Shown: positions 1-10,233, numbered from the stretch's first letter. The stretch is DNA of 64,000 nucleotides from DATAEG01 sp963703085 (GCA_963703085.1 OY969789.1:2170001-2234000); one strand, 5' to 3'. Numbers and translations are program-made. Notes: a model not told the origin generated them from the letters alone.

Positions 1-980
1 AACGTCACGCGTCGGAACTCCTCGGCCAGCTTCACCAGACCCGGCACGTCGTCGTCGCGCAGCAGTCGGCCCTGCAGCCGAGTTGCTGTCCCGGACGCCG
101 CGTGCGCCTCCGGGCTGATCCGGGCGGCAACGATCCGGCGTACCTGGGCGACGATTTCCCGGCGGTACGCATCCGCGTAGCCGATCATCGCCGGCCCGCT
201 CACCCGGCCGAGCAACTCGACCCGGTAGAACCGACGGTGCAGGCGATCGCGCAGCTCCCCGGGCGGGATGTCGCCGTCGATCACGTCGAGGACCTGCTCC
301 AATGCGGCGTAGTACTCCGCCGGCACCATCGCTACATCCCCGGCGTTGCGACCGGAGCCCAGCCGGCGCAGGTAGAAGTAGCAAGCCAGATCGGCCAGCA
401 CTGCGACGGATTTCGCCTTCACATAGGCGCGCATGACGTACAGCTGGTCCTCGAGATGGGTGGGACCTTCGGGGTAGCGGATCTGGTGTTGCTCAAGGAA
501 CGCACGGCGGAACATCTTGTGCGGCGTGAGCGTCTCCACCAGCGGGAAGTCCGCGAGCGTACGACCGGTGACGGTGTGCCGGAACACGGCGTGGTTGACG
601 CCGCGGAAGTCGCTGGACAGCTTGCCGATGACGACGTCGGCAGCTGACCGGGTGCCGAGGTCGTACAACGCTCGCAGCGCGTCGGGATCGAGAACGTCGT
701 CGTTGTCCACGTACTGGATGTACTCCCCGCGCGCCGCGGCGGCTCCCACGTTGCGCGGCTTGCCCGGCCATCCCGAGTTCGGGATGTGCAGCACCTGGAT
801 CCGCTCGCCGTATCGTGCGGCGAGCTCATCGAGGCGACCGGCCGTACCGTCGGTGGAGCCGTCGTCGACGAGCACCAGCTCGTAGTCCTCGGCGGCCATG
901 GTCTGACCGAGCAGGCTGTCCAGACAGCGTTGCAGATTCGGCCCCGGATTCCACACCGGCACCACGACGCTGACCTTCAT
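1..980 (-). CDS. Family 2 glycosyltransferase (3' end beyond window)
   Basis: The protein begins MKVSVVVPVWNPG, the classic GT-A opening. It has a DDGSTD nucleotide-sugar motif near residue 40, an NDD metal-binding motif near residue 91 and a HLEDQ segment near residue 185 that matches the acceptor/catalytic ED motif of GT2 enzymes. It should transfer a sugar from a nucleotide-sugar to a growing wall glycopolymer at the cytoplasmic membrane face. No stop is met before base 1, so the C-terminus lies outside the window. It closely resembles the GT2 domain of the gene at 3047 (shared NSGWPG.PRN and TPH.MFR.AFL blocks), so the two are paralogues. It is divergent from the orphan domain at 1040 with only about 50 bases between them. 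Confidence 0.85.
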   Translation of the reverse strand, partial: MKVSVVVPVWNPGPNLQRCLDSLLGQTMAAEDYELVLVDDGSTDGTAGRLDELAARYGERIQVLHIPNSGWPGKPRNVGAAAARGEYIQYVDNDDVLDPDALRALYDLGTRSAADVVIGKLSSDFRGVNHAVFRHTVTGRTLADFPLVETLTPHKMFRRAFLEQHQIRYPEGPTHLEDQLYVMRAYVKAKSVAVLADLACYFYLRRLGSGRNAGDVAMVPAEYYAALEQVLDVIDGDIPPGELRDRLHRRFYRVELLGRVSGPAMIGYADAYRREIVAQVRRIVAARISPEAHAASGTATRLQGRLLRDDDVPGLVKLAEEFRRVT

Positions 981-1039
981 CGAGTGCCTCGTCTTCTCTC
1001 GGTCCCGCGCCACTAGAGTCTCCCGGGTGGGAAGCATAG

Positions 1040-2020
1040 GTGAGGCGGCCCAGCGCCTCCCCGACTCGGTTTCGGCGATCCGCGCACTGCCTCCCAGCGA
1101 GCAGGAAGGTTGCTCTGCGCGAGCTGCTCGGAACCGGGGTCCACGACCCGGTCATGCACGCCACTGGCGCCGGCGACGAGCTGCCGAAACAGGAGCTGAA
1201 GGACCTCGCCGCTGCCGTCCGGGCCGAGATACCGGCCGGTGCGGAGGACGGCCTCGAACCCAGGGCTCGGGTGTTCGTGAAATTGCTGCGCGCCGATGCG
1301 CTGGTACCGGCTTGGACGCTCGCCGCGGACAACGGGTCGGGCACGGTGCAGCAGAAGGTGGACTTCTCGACTTCCTCCGGTGCAGCGCGGACCAGCACGC
1401 AGTTGCCGCTGTTCACGCTCGTCGATGCCGGTCGCGGTTACGCGTGGCTGCCCGGCTTCCGCGATCCGCGCTGGGCCGTGGCGGACAGTGTGTTCGACGT
1501 TTCGGCAGACATCGTGGTGCGCAGCCAGTTGGACGAGATCCGGCTCGTCGACGGCCGGCTGTTGCTGTCCGGATGGGCGTACCTGACCCTGCTTGCGACG
1601 TCGCCGGAGGAAAGCGTGGCGGTAGCGCTCGACGGTCCGGGCGGGGCACGAGTGGTGGTGCCGGCCGCGCGATTGCGGCGGCCGGACCTGGTCAAGGGCA
1701 CCGGCGCGGACCTCACTCGGCTGGCCTGGGCCGGATGGTCAGCAGGGGTAAACCTGCGCGAGCTGATCTCGGCGAGCGGTGACTGGCGCGCGAGCGTGGT
1801 TGTGGCGCATGGCGAGTTGGCCCGCACCGGCGAGCTCGGCGGGCAACGCGGCCCGCTCGCCCAGGATCGGCTGCTGCATGTACCGCACGAAATGGGTGGG
1901 CATGTGGTGCGGGTGGTCCCCGGGAACGACGCGCTGGTCCTTCGTATCCAGGGACTCGGCACCGTGGCCCGGGTGGTTCCGCAGCGGCTGCGCAGCGCTG
2001 CGCGCCACGTGGTGCGCTGA
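1040..2020 (+). CDS. Orphan C-terminal (beta-sandwich) region of a GT2/TagF-family protein; possible relic
   Basis: The translation has no catalytic domain. Its central part (SGWAYL, then AWAGWSAGVNL, then GDWRASVVV) resembles the non-catalytic domain that follows the GT2 domain in actinobacterial glycosyltransferase/CDP-glycerol transferase proteins, and it ends in a basic tail. The first 25 or so residues in this frame look non-coding. Another frame starting with GTG at 1027 reads MGSIGEAAQRLPDSV and gives a more natural N-terminus, which would need a one-base shift near 1113. An internal ATG at 1154 is another possible start. The gene is either a free-standing accessory domain or the remainder of a larger gene whose GT2 half is lost. 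The call as a relic is inference. Confidence 0.5.
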   Translation: MRRPSASPTRFRRSAHCLPASRKVALRELLGTGVHDPVMHATGAGDELPKQELKDLAAAVRAEIPAGAEDGLEPRARVFVKLLRADALVPAWTLAADNGSGTVQQKVDFSTSSGAARTSTQLPLFTLVDAGRGYAWLPGFRDPRWAVADSVFDVSADIVVRSQLDEIRLVDGRLLLSGWAYLTLLATSPEESVAVALDGPGGARVVVPAARLRRPDLVKGTGADLTRLAWAGWSAGVNLRELISASGDWRASVVVAHGELARTGELGGQRGPLAQDRLLHVPHEMGGHVVRVVPGNDALVLRIQGLGTVARVVPQRLRSAARHVVR

Positions 2021-2099
2021 AAGTTCCGGCCACTGAGGATTCGGGGCGGATCAGGCCTGCCGGTATGTTGTCCCCGACCCGACAACAGTGTGAGGACCC

Positions 2100-2960
2100 A
2101 TGAATCGGCATGACTTCCTGAGCGGCGTGCACGCTTCCTACAAGCCGCGCAGCTATTTGGAGATCGGTATCAACGACGGGCGTGGCCTGCATCGGTCCCG
2201 CACTCGCACCATCGGGGTCGACCCGGCGTTCAAGATTACGGCTGAGTTCGAGTGCGACCTGCAGATGGTCAGGGCAACCAGCGACGACTTCTTCGCCAGG
2301 CCGAATGCCATTGCGCACTTCCCCGAAGGTGTCATCGATATGGCCTTCATCGACGGCCTGCACATCTTCGAGTTCGCCCTTCGGGACTTCATGAACACCG
2401 AGAAGCTCTCCGCACCGTCGAGCGTCATCGTCTTCGACGACATGCTCCCGCGGACCGTGGCCGAGGCGGCCCGGAACCGGCACACGATGGAATGGACCGG
2501 CGATGTGTTCCGGGTGATTTCGGTCCTCGAGCGCTATCGGCCGGATCTTGTGATCATCCCGCTGGACACCGAACCGACCGGGCTACTACTGGTTCTCGGT
2601 GCCGACCCGACGAACACCGTTTTGCACGACAACTACGACGCAATCCTCGCCGAGTACGTGACCGAAGATCCGCAGGAGGTGCCGCACAACATCCTGCACC
2701 GCACCGACGCCGCCGACCCCGAAGTATTCTGGCCTCACCTGCATGGGCGGACCTGGTGGCCAGCCGAGAAGCAGGCGACCGGCCTGCGCCGTCGACAGTT
2801 GGCCGAACTTCGAGGTACGCTAGCTACGTCTCCAATCCGCCGGTTCGGCGCGCCATGGCCTCCGATGAAAGCTGCGGCCAAGGCGGCCGGGACGCCTGCC
2901 GCCCGGCCCCCGCAGACGCTGGTGCGCCGAATCCGGCGCGCGATCAAGCAGCGCCTCTGA
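2100..2960 (+). CDS. Class I SAM-dependent methyltransferase (Methyltransf_24-like)
   Basis: The 286-residue protein opens with SYLEIGINDGRGL at about residues 18-30, the glycine-rich SAM-binding loop. IDMAFIDGLHIFEFALRDF near residues 80-98 is the acidic and histidine segment typical of small-substrate or sugar methyltransferases in carbohydrate loci. A GAGGA ribosome site lies just upstream of the ATG. The last 60 residues are basic and low-complexity. The gene sits between glycosyltransferase-type genes, so methylation of a glycan or its precursor is the likely role. The substrate cannot be read from the sequence. Confidence 0.8.
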   Translation: MNRHDFLSGVHASYKPRSYLEIGINDGRGLHRSRTRTIGVDPAFKITAEFECDLQMVRATSDDFFARPNAIAHFPEGVIDMAFIDGLHIFEFALRDFMNTEKLSAPSSVIVFDDMLPRTVAEAARNRHTMEWTGDVFRVISVLERYRPDLVIIPLDTEPTGLLLVLGADPTNTVLHDNYDAILAEYVTEDPQEVPHNILHRTDAADPEVFWPHLHGRTWWPAEKQATGLRRRQLAELRGTLATSPIRRFGAPWPPMKAAAKAAGTPAARPPQTLVRRIRRAIKQRL

Positions 2961-3046
2961 TGCGTTGGCCGCCCGCACGGCCGTACGTCGGCACCGGACC
3001 TCCGCGATGGGCGTACGGCGGCATAACGGATATCCGTGGCGGAGCC

Positions 3047-5032
3047 GTGCAAGTCAGCGTGGTCGTCCCGGTGTTCAATCCGGGCAGCTACATCGAGGAC
3101 TTGATTTCCTCACTGGCTCGGCAAACGCTGCCGCAGAGCCAGTTCGAGGTGATCTTCGTCGACGACGGATCCACCGACGACACTCCGCGCCGGCTCGACG
3201 AACTGGCTACCGAGCGCGACAACGTCATCGTGCTGCATGAGCCCAACAGCGGTTGGCCAGGTCGACCCCGCAATCTCGGCATTGATCGAGCGAGCGGGAA
3301 GTACGTGTTCTTCGTCGACCACGACGACTGGCTCGGCGCGGAGGCGCTGGAGCGGATGACGGCATTCGGCGACGAGAACGGATCGGACATCGTCGTCGGC
3401 AGGCAGGCCGGCCACCGTCGCGGTGTCGCGAAGCACCTCTTCGCGAAGACGCTCCCTGTCGCGACGATCGACACCGCACCGTTGATGGACTCGCTCACCC
3501 CGCACATGATGTTCCGTAAGGCATTTCTCGACGCGCACGGCCTGCGCTTTCCCGAAGGTCGGCGCCGGCTCGAAGACCACGTATTCGTGACAGAGGCGTA
3601 TTTCCTCGCCTCGCGAATCTCGATCTTGGCCGACTACCACTGCTACTTCCACGTGCGCCGTGGCGACGACGGCAACGCCGCCTACCAGCGGATCAATCCC
3701 GCGGGTTACTACGGCAACGTCCGCGAGGTGGTGGACGTCGTACTGGCGCACACCCGCCCGGGGCAGCTTCGCGATCGGGTCCTCAGCCGTAGTGTGCGCG
3801 GCGAACTGCTCGGCCGACTCGATGGGCGGCGTTTCCTCGACGAAGACACCGACTACCGCCGGGAGTTGTTCGACGAGTCGCGGGCGGTGTTACTCGATCT
3901 GCCGGAGAGTGTCGACCGGCTGCTACCGCCGGCACAACGGGTGCGGGCGGGACTCCTGCGTGCGGGGCGCCTCGACGATCTCTCCGCCTACGTGGAGCAC
4001 GACCTCGGGATCGGCGTCGCTCTGCGCTTGGATGACCTTCAGTGGGCCGATGGCGAGTTGATCATGCAGGTATCCGGATCGCTGGTGAACCGCCAGGACG
4101 GGCTGCCCTGGTGCTATCGACGTGATGGTCAGGACCTGCTCCTGAGCAGCCCCGCCGGCACGCGCCCGCCACTGGACCGGGAGACAGTCGACTGCACAGC
4201 AGCGATACCGGCGTCGCAATTGCAGATCGCGGTGCGCCGCCGGGAGGACAGCGAGGAATGGATTCTTCCCGCCGTGGCGACCTTCGAGGTGCGCGCCGAG
4301 GACGGTCGGGCATGGGTTGACTACCGGGTCACCTCCCGGTTGAACCCGCTGACGGCGGGCGGTGGGCGCCCGCTGACGTCCGGGATTTGGGACGTGTACG
4401 GGCGGATCACCCAAACCGGGTGGCTGAGAGAGGCGAGACTCGGGGCGAACCGGTCCGAACAGGCGACCTCCGGGGCGCGGGCGGCGCTACTCGGCGAGCA
4501 GATCATGATGGCGTACTGGACCGATCCGCATGGCAATCTGAGCCTGCAGGTCCGAGCGAACCCCAACCGGCTGATAGCTCAACTGCGATCCGACCCGCAG
4601 CGGTTCGACGTACACCGTGATAGTGATCGCAGGACTATCGTTGACGTCTCCGTCCCTCTGGTCACCCAGCCGGGGACCGTGGTCGGAGCCACGCTCCGGC
4701 TGCAGTCGGCAGCACCTGCGCGGCGGATCGACCTCGTCGCACTGGGCATTCATCGAGATGCGCAGGAGGTCGCCATCCGCGTCGCGGTTCCGAAGCTGTC
4801 GAGAGGCGAGTGGCAGGTATTGCTGTCTATGGACGTTCTGGACTGGGGACAGTTTCGGCCGGTCGGCTCGATTGTGGTGTCGCGTCGCGGTCGAGGGGCA
4901 GTCGTGGTCAGGCCCGCCACGTCTGCCGAGCACGGCGCATGCCGGCCCGGATGCGGGCGGTCGTACCGCTGCCTGCGGCGTGAAGCCAGGCGGAGGTTTC
5001 GTCGGGGTCGGACCGGCCGCTCGCCGTCGTAG
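3047..5032 (+). CDS. Family 2 glycosyltransferase with C-terminal beta-sandwich region
   Basis: From the GTG at 3047 the protein reads VQVSVVVPVFNPGSY, with VDDGSTD at residues 38-44, DHDDW at 91-95 and RRLEDHVF near 181-188, all GT2 hallmarks. The roughly 300 residues after the GT2 domain resemble the non-catalytic domains seen in teichoic-acid GT2/TagF proteins. The frame is open far upstream to 2252, but that part overlaps the methyltransferase and is a shadow. The last 30 residues in frame are Arg/Cys-rich and look wrong. Adding one C near 4932 gives RRMPARMRAVVPLPAA and a stop at 4983, so a consensus indel is likely there. Confidence 0.8.
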   Translation: MQVSVVVPVFNPGSYIEDLISSLARQTLPQSQFEVIFVDDGSTDDTPRRLDELATERDNVIVLHEPNSGWPGRPRNLGIDRASGKYVFFVDHDDWLGAEALERMTAFGDENGSDIVVGRQAGHRRGVAKHLFAKTLPVATIDTAPLMDSLTPHMMFRKAFLDAHGLRFPEGRRRLEDHVFVTEAYFLASRISILADYHCYFHVRRGDDGNAAYQRINPAGYYGNVREVVDVVLAHTRPGQLRDRVLSRSVRGELLGRLDGRRFLDEDTDYRRELFDESRAVLLDLPESVDRLLPPAQRVRAGLLRAGRLDDLSAYVEHDLGIGVALRLDDLQWADGELIMQVSGSLVNRQDGLPWCYRRDGQDLLLSSPAGTRPPLDRETVDCTAAIPASQLQIAVRRREDSEEWILPAVATFEVRAEDGRAWVDYRVTSRLNPLTAGGGRPLTSGIWDVYGRITQTGWLREARLGANRSEQATSGARAALLGEQIMMAYWTDPHGNLSLQVRANPNRLIAQLRSDPQRFDVHRDSDRRTIVDVSVPLVTQPGTVVGATLRLQSAAPARRIDLVALGIHRDAQEVAIRVAVPKLSRGEWQVLLSMDVLDWGQFRPVGSIVVSRRGRGAVVVRPATSAEHGACRPGCGRSYRCLRREARRRFRRGRTGRSPS

Positions 5033-5063
5033 GCATCGGTTGCTGGCCAGCTTCGGCCGCTGA

Positions 5064-7224
5064 TCAGTGGTTGCTGTCGCAGGCCCGGCCGGCGTTGTTC
5101 ACCTGATAGACCTTGAGTCCGCCGTCGGTGTGTACCAGACCGACATTCGGGCTGATCGCCAGTCGGGACGGGCTGTAGCTGCGCTTGCCCGCCGACGGCA
5201 CGTACGCCCGACCCACGACCACGTACGCGATCTTGAACTTCCGCACCAGGCAGCCCGACGGTTCGGCGTCCCGGCCGTTCACCAGCCAGGTCCAGGCCTG
5301 CACGCGCTCCTCCTGGTTCGTCTGGGGAGCTCCCTTTGGTGACCGGCGTGATGCCGAAGAGCAAGGGCACGCCGTCGTTGACGTAGGACCACGTCATGAA
5401 CTCCAGGTGCCGGTCGTAAGCGACGACATCACCTTTGGGGGTGTGCTGCTTCAGCCATCTGGACACCGCCGGATACGCGGGACCGACAGGTGCGTCGCGA
5501 GCCAGATCCTTTTGCAGCTTCTCCCGGGTACTGACCGCGGATGTGAGCGCAACGAAGCTCACCGCAAGGATCACCGCCGTAACCGCTGCTGCCAGCGGCC
5601 GGGGGCGCACGCGCCAGCTGCGCCGCGCCACCGCGGTGAACAGGACTTGCAGGCTGAGGCCGATGGCGCAGGCGCCGGCCACAGCGAGCACCCCGAGAAT
5701 GGGACCGATCATGACGCGCTCGCGCTCCCGGATCCCATACCACAGGCTTGCGATGTACTTCGCTGTCCCGTTGTCGGTCGTAGAGGTCCACATGCTGATG
5801 GCGAACCAGATGACCCACGCCGCAACCCACGGCCGGGCCCAGCGAAGGGCGCGGAATGCAAAGGACAACGGGGATGCGAGCAGGCAGACAATGGTCAGCA
5901 TCACGCCGCACCGCACCACGCCAGACTGGTGATGGACAAGGCCGTCCGGGCCTGGATACCCGAGCAGCACGTAACGCTGGAAGTCCAGGACCCAGTATTG
6001 GAACGCGTCACCCACATGTCCGATGAACGCAGGCGGATGTGCCGTGCGCTCCCCTCCGGCGCCGGTCAACGCGGTCCCGAACGGCGCTAGGGCGGCGATT
6101 ACGCCGATCACCATCCCGCCGAGGCCCAGTAGGACCGTCCGCCAGACGATGGAACGTGGTTTCGCCAGCGCAAAGGCAAGCACCAGGCTTATCGCAAAGA
6201 GCATGTCATAGGTGTGCATCATCACCAGGCCGCCGACCCCCAGCCCGGCCAGCAGGCCCAACCGGATCGGATACCTGCCGCGCAGCGCCAACGTGGCCAG
6301 TACCGTCACCGCGATCGCCATTGCCGGGCCGAACGACTCGGTCGGACGCCCGGTGAGCAAAGCTGCCCATTCCGGACCGAGGAACACCGTCGCCACGGCG
6401 GCGCACGCCGCAACGACCGGACGCCCGCCCAGCAGCCGCACCGCAGCGAAGACCGCGGCCACCAGTGCCAGCGGCCCGACCACCGTCGACCAGGCCAACA
6501 TGGCGGTGCTGATGTGACCGCCGGACAACACCGCGCCCTGTGCCCAGTTGACGTTCGTCGCCAAAGGGTAGAAGTCGCACGACACCGCCGGAGCAGTCGA
6601 CCCGGTGGTGCACGCGGCATGGATCGCCGTGCTGCCCGCCTCGAGGATGTTGCGGGAGAGGACGCCGTGGTTCATCGCGTCCCAACCGGGGGGATCGGCG
6701 AGTGAACCGAGCAGGTGCTCACCGAACCCGACGGCGATCACCGCCGGCACGCTGAAGGCAAGAAGGTCAGGCAGACGTGGGTGTCGGCTGAAGTTGCGCA
6801 ACCGCTCCCGCCAGCCCGGCCGCGGCGGCGCGTCATCGGATGACTGCACCTGCCCGGTCGCACCGTGGTGGGGGTGATAGGCGCCCATTGTCCCGTCGCC
6901 TTGCCCGGTGGCTGCGTGGGCACCGACGTGCGTGCGGGAGGCGACCTGCGATCGGTCAGCCCCGGCAACGCCCTTGCGGCGTTCGACGAGCCGGGTCACC
7001 GCGACGGCGGCGAGCGCCACCAGGATCTCGAGGACCAGCACGCCCTGCGCGCTGTTGAGCGTGCCCGCGCCGGACAGCCACGCCATGGCCACCGAGGTCA
7101 GGCCGAGGCTGAGAACCGGTGCTGCCGCCCACACTGCCCACCGCTCGCGGCCGGCCGGGACAATGAAACCGAGTATCGCGCCCGGGAGCAGGCAGATCAG
7201 GATCGTGACGAAGCCCGTAAGCAC
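5064..7224 (-). pseudogene. Large multi-pass membrane protein (DUF6541-like), frameshifted
   Basis: The start is a GTG at 7224 preceded by a GGAGGAA ribosome site. The protein has about a dozen hydrophobic segments and conserved-looking loops such as DPPGWDAMNHG and CDFYPLATNVNWAQG, as in actinobacterial membrane proteins related to glycosyltransferase GT-C folds. After LLFGITPVTKG the frame goes wrong. One added base in the G run at 5324-5327 joins it to QTNQEERVQAWTWLVNG and an end at 5064 (NAGRACDSNH). Without the correction the frame runs on antisense to 4750. The periplasmic C-terminal part would follow the last membrane helix. A role in glycan transfer or export is inferred from context only. 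The family name is from memory of similar proteins. Confidence 0.65.
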
Positions 7225-7423
7225 GCACGTTCCTCCAGGCGACGGCGACTGCGGCGACGCGGAGTGGGTTCCGTGCCGGGCGAACGGCGACCAGAAGCCC
7301 GACGCCGACGCGCTCAGACGATAACAAGCAAAGAAAAGAAGTCGGCCCCCGACTCACCCGCCGTGCGGAGTTGGTCACGCCGGGCACGTGCATGGGGTAG
7401 CAGCACCCGACGGCGACTGTGTG

Positions 7424-9217
7424 TCAGCTTCCGATGCGCACCCAGGCGCTGTAGGCACTCCCAGGTGCGGACTGCCCGCAGCCCCAGAGCGTGCCCCCGG
7501 CACCGGTGACGTACAGCAGCAACGCACCGTTCGCGGCGCGCATGATGGACGGACTCCCGGTGGCGCCCGGACTTCCTGCGCCGACAGTGCGGAAGGTCGA
7601 GAAGGCGCTGGCCGGGGTGGCGGCCTGGGCGCCCTGCACCGCGCCGCCGGTGGCTGCGTAGACCACGATGGGCCCGGTGCTGGCGATCGGCTGCGCGGCC
7701 GGCGTGCGGACGTAGCTCGACGCGGTGCTGATCAGGTGCCAGGCGCCGAAGCTCGTCCCTGGGGCGGCTTGTCCGGTGGCCCAGATCCCGCTGGCTTTGG
7801 TGGCGGTGCCTCCGGCGAACACGGTCAGGGTGCCGTCGCCGGCCTGCACCACGGTGGGATCACCGCTCGCGTTGGAGGTGCCTGTTCCGATCGCGCCGAA
7901 GGCTGAGAACGTACCGCCGGCGACGGACTGACCGGAGCCTTCGATCGTGGTGCCGTGTCGGGCGTAGACGACGATCTGATGAGCGGCGGTGAGGGTCGCT
8001 GCCGGCCTTCCGGTGAACCCGCCGGTCCGGCTCAGATTGATCCACGTGCTGAAGGCGCTGCCGGGTCGCGACTGGCCGGTGCCCCAGACGTTGCCGTCCT
8101 TGCCGACCGCGTAGATGACCAGGCCGCCGTTTGCCGCGAGCAGCGGGGTCGGGTCGGAGGCGAGCACCGGGCTGGCGGATCCGATCGGTCGCCAGCCGGT
8201 GAAGGCGCCGCCGGGGTGTGACTGACCGTCACCCAGGATTTGCCCAGCCGCAGTCCGCGCATAGACGACCAGCGTCTTGTAATGCGACACCAGCGCGGCC
8301 GGCTGCCCAGCGAACAGTGGACCGGCGTTGAGCACCGACCAGCGGCCGAAGGCACCTCCGGCCCGAGTCTGGGTGCTGCCCAGCAAATTCCCGCCAGAGA
8401 GACGGTAAGCCGCAAGCACACCGCTGGAGGCCAACTGCACGGGTCCAGCAGAGAGGGCCGAGACGGGCCCCAGGGTCACGGTGGCGAGCTCGAGTCCTGG
8501 GTTGTAGTACGTCCGCAGGATGTCCTGGTATCCCTTGCCGGCCTTGGCGCAGGCCTGCGATCCGTACTGGCTCAGTTGCGACCCGTTTGCCGATGCGCCG
8601 CACTTTTCCTTCGGCCCCTGTACTCCGCAGTTCGTGGTGCCCGACTTGTACGGAAGCGAGCAGATGTAGAAGGCCTGCCTGACCTGGTGGTCGGCGCCCC
8701 GGGCGATGACGTTCCAGGTCTGCTGGACAGCGCCGTTGGTACGGGTGTTCGCCGAGTTCGCGCGGTACACCTGGAACGCGGTGTCGTCCGTGACGTCGAA
8801 GCAGTTGCTGCGGGTCTTCAGATATCCGCCGAAATGATTGACCCAGAACCACCCGTATGACTTAACCGCGACAGCGCCGGCCTTCAGTGATTCCGCCGAC
8901 CAACTGCTGATCCACTCGTTGGGCAGAACGTTCTCGACGTACTGCTCGAAGGGCACGGTGGCCACATGCGGCGTGCCTGAGCTGATCAGGACCCGGATCG
9001 TCGCCGGTGGCGTGGTCTGCGACGAGAACCCGGTGCACGAGCGGTCGCCGGGGCGGGTGTCCTTGACGATCACTTCGCCCGGCACGGCCGCGGCGGCGAG
9101 TCTTGGATGGACCGCGCTCGGGCCCGACAACGTGGTGCCGGCCGGGGCGGCGGCTGCGGCGGGCGCGAGGCCCAGCATCATCACTGCACCCACAGCGAGG
9201 ATGCCGATGCGGCGCAT
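7424..9217 (-). CDS. Secreted SpoIID/LytB-domain protein with seven-repeat propeller-like tail
   Basis: Residues 1-23 form a signal peptide ending AAAAA. Residues about 65-250 carry the SpoIID domain: VPFEQYVENVLPNEW, then ESLKAGAVAVKSYGWF, then the GSQLSQYGSQACAKAGKGYQDILRTYY block. Members of this family cleave denuded peptidoglycan glycan strands or act in wall remodelling. The last 340 residues hold seven units of about 48 residues with the pattern W/L-G-x-GQS-x-PG-x-A-F-x-x-W, the pattern of PLL/tectonin-like beta-propeller lectins. The 597-residue length fits this two-part design. The gene lies between membrane proteins of the glycopolymer locus. Confidence 0.88.
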   Translation of the reverse strand: MRRIGILAVGAVMMLGLAPAAAAAPAGTTLSGPSAVHPRLAAAAVPGEVIVKDTRPGDRSCTGFSSQTTPPATIRVLISSGTPHVATVPFEQYVENVLPNEWISSWSAESLKAGAVAVKSYGWFWVNHFGGYLKTRSNCFDVTDDTAFQVYRANSANTRTNGAVQQTWNVIARGADHQVRQAFYICSLPYKSGTTNCGVQGPKEKCGASANGSQLSQYGSQACAKAGKGYQDILRTYYNPGLELATVTLGPVSALSAGPVQLASSGVLAAYRLSGGNLLGSTQTRAGGAFGRWSVLNAGPLFAGQPAALVSHYKTLVVYARTAAGQILGDGQSHPGGAFTGWRPIGSASPVLASDPTPLLAANGGLVIYAVGKDGNVWGTGQSRPGSAFSTWINLSRTGGFTGRPAATLTAAHQIVVYARHGTTIEGSGQSVAGGTFSAFGAIGTGTSNASGDPTVVQAGDGTLTVFAGGTATKASGIWATGQAAPGTSFGAWHLISTASSYVRTPAAQPIASTGPIVVYAATGGAVQGAQAATPASAFSTFRTVGAGSPGATGSPSIMRAANGALLLYVTGAGGTLWGCGQSAPGSAYSAWVRIGS

Positions 9218-9225
9218 ACCGCTGA

Positions 9226-10233
9226 TCAGTCCGTGTGGTGCGACAGGCCGCCGGAAGGCGCCGCAGTGCCCGCTCGGTTGAGCTGGCGCAGGCCGGAGAG
9301 CGCAGCGCCACCCGCGGACAGGACGTCGGCGAGGATGAAGACGGCCCGGGAAACCACCGCGATGCCGAGTGCTTCACCCGTCGACATGACCGGAGCCAGC
9401 GCAGCGACGATCAACGCTTCCCGCACGCCGGCGCCGGACGGTACGACGACCAACAACACGCCGGCCGCCATCGCCAGCGCGAACCCACCGATGCAGCGGG
9501 TCACCCCGTCGATGCCTGGCGCGCCGAGTGCATTGGCAAGCAGCCACAGGTGCAAGCCGAAGAAAACCCAGGTGGCGCCGAGCCATGCTGATGCGGACAA
9601 CACGCCACGCCAGGTCAGCGGTTTCGGCAACGAGCCCTTGCGCATCAGGCGCAGCACGAGGTTGACCAGCCGGGTGAGCACCGGTGGGAAGGACGCGACC
9701 ACGGCGAAAGGCAGGACAATCAGCAGGACCCATACTTCGCCGCGGTCCGCGGAGGCGAGCAGCGGCACGCCGAGCATCCCCACACACAGGGCGGTGGACA
9801 GCGACAGCCCGACCCAGGCCAGCGAGGTCGTGAAGGCTCGCCCGCGCGGTACGCCGGCGCGCTTGCCCAGTTCCATCTGCAGCACGATCGACCAGACACT
9901 GCCGGGCAGGTACTTGCCGAGCTGACCGACGAAGAAGATGCGTCCGGCGGCGAATGGCGAGAGCCGGTGACCCTCGTCGGCGAGCAGGGCGCGCCAGGCC
10001 ATCAGGCTGGTGACGGTGCCGGCCATAGCGGCGAGGAACGAGAGAACGACGCTCGGCCAGGCCAGCGTGGTCAGCGCCGAGCGCACCCCGTTCCACTGGG
10101 AGACGACCGCGTATCCGATCGCCGCCAGTACGAGCAGGACCACGACCGGCCGGGCGAAGGGCAGCAGGCGAGAGATCACGCCTCGTTTGGCGGGAGTTGC
10201 AGCATCGCGGGAGGCGATGCTGTTCACCGACAC
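9226..10233 (-). CDS. Flippase-like integral membrane protein (LPG synthase TM / UPF0104 family)
   Basis: The 335-residue protein has about eight hydrophobic segments. It contains the family signature regions GRIFFVGQLGKYLPGSVW (about residues 92-109) and VVVPSGAGVREALIVAAL (about 262-279). The family covers the membrane domain of MprF and stand-alone members found in glycan and lipid loci, where they are thought to move lipid-linked molecules across the membrane. It has no lysyl-transferase domain. It ends 9 bases before the SpoIID gene start, so the two are probably cotranscribed. Confidence 0.8.
   Translation of the reverse strand: MSVNSIASRDAATPAKRGVISRLLPFARPVVVLLVLAAIGYAVVSQWNGVRSALTTLAWPSVVLSFLAAMAGTVTSLMAWRALLADEGHRLSPFAAGRIFFVGQLGKYLPGSVWSIVLQMELGKRAGVPRGRAFTTSLAWVGLSLSTALCVGMLGVPLLASADRGEVWVLLIVLPFAVVASFPPVLTRLVNLVLRLMRKGSLPKPLTWRGVLSASAWLGATWVFFGLHLWLLANALGAPGIDGVTRCIGGFALAMAAGVLLVVVPSGAGVREALIVAALAPVMSTGEALGIAVVSRAVFILADVLSAGGAALSGLRQLNRAGTAAPSGGLSHHTD

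Noticed and set aside
2252..3046. Upstream extension of the GT2 frame at 3047
   Set aside because: It overlaps the methyltransferase gene in another frame and is Arg/Pro-rich shadow sequence. GT2 similarity begins at the GTG at 3047.
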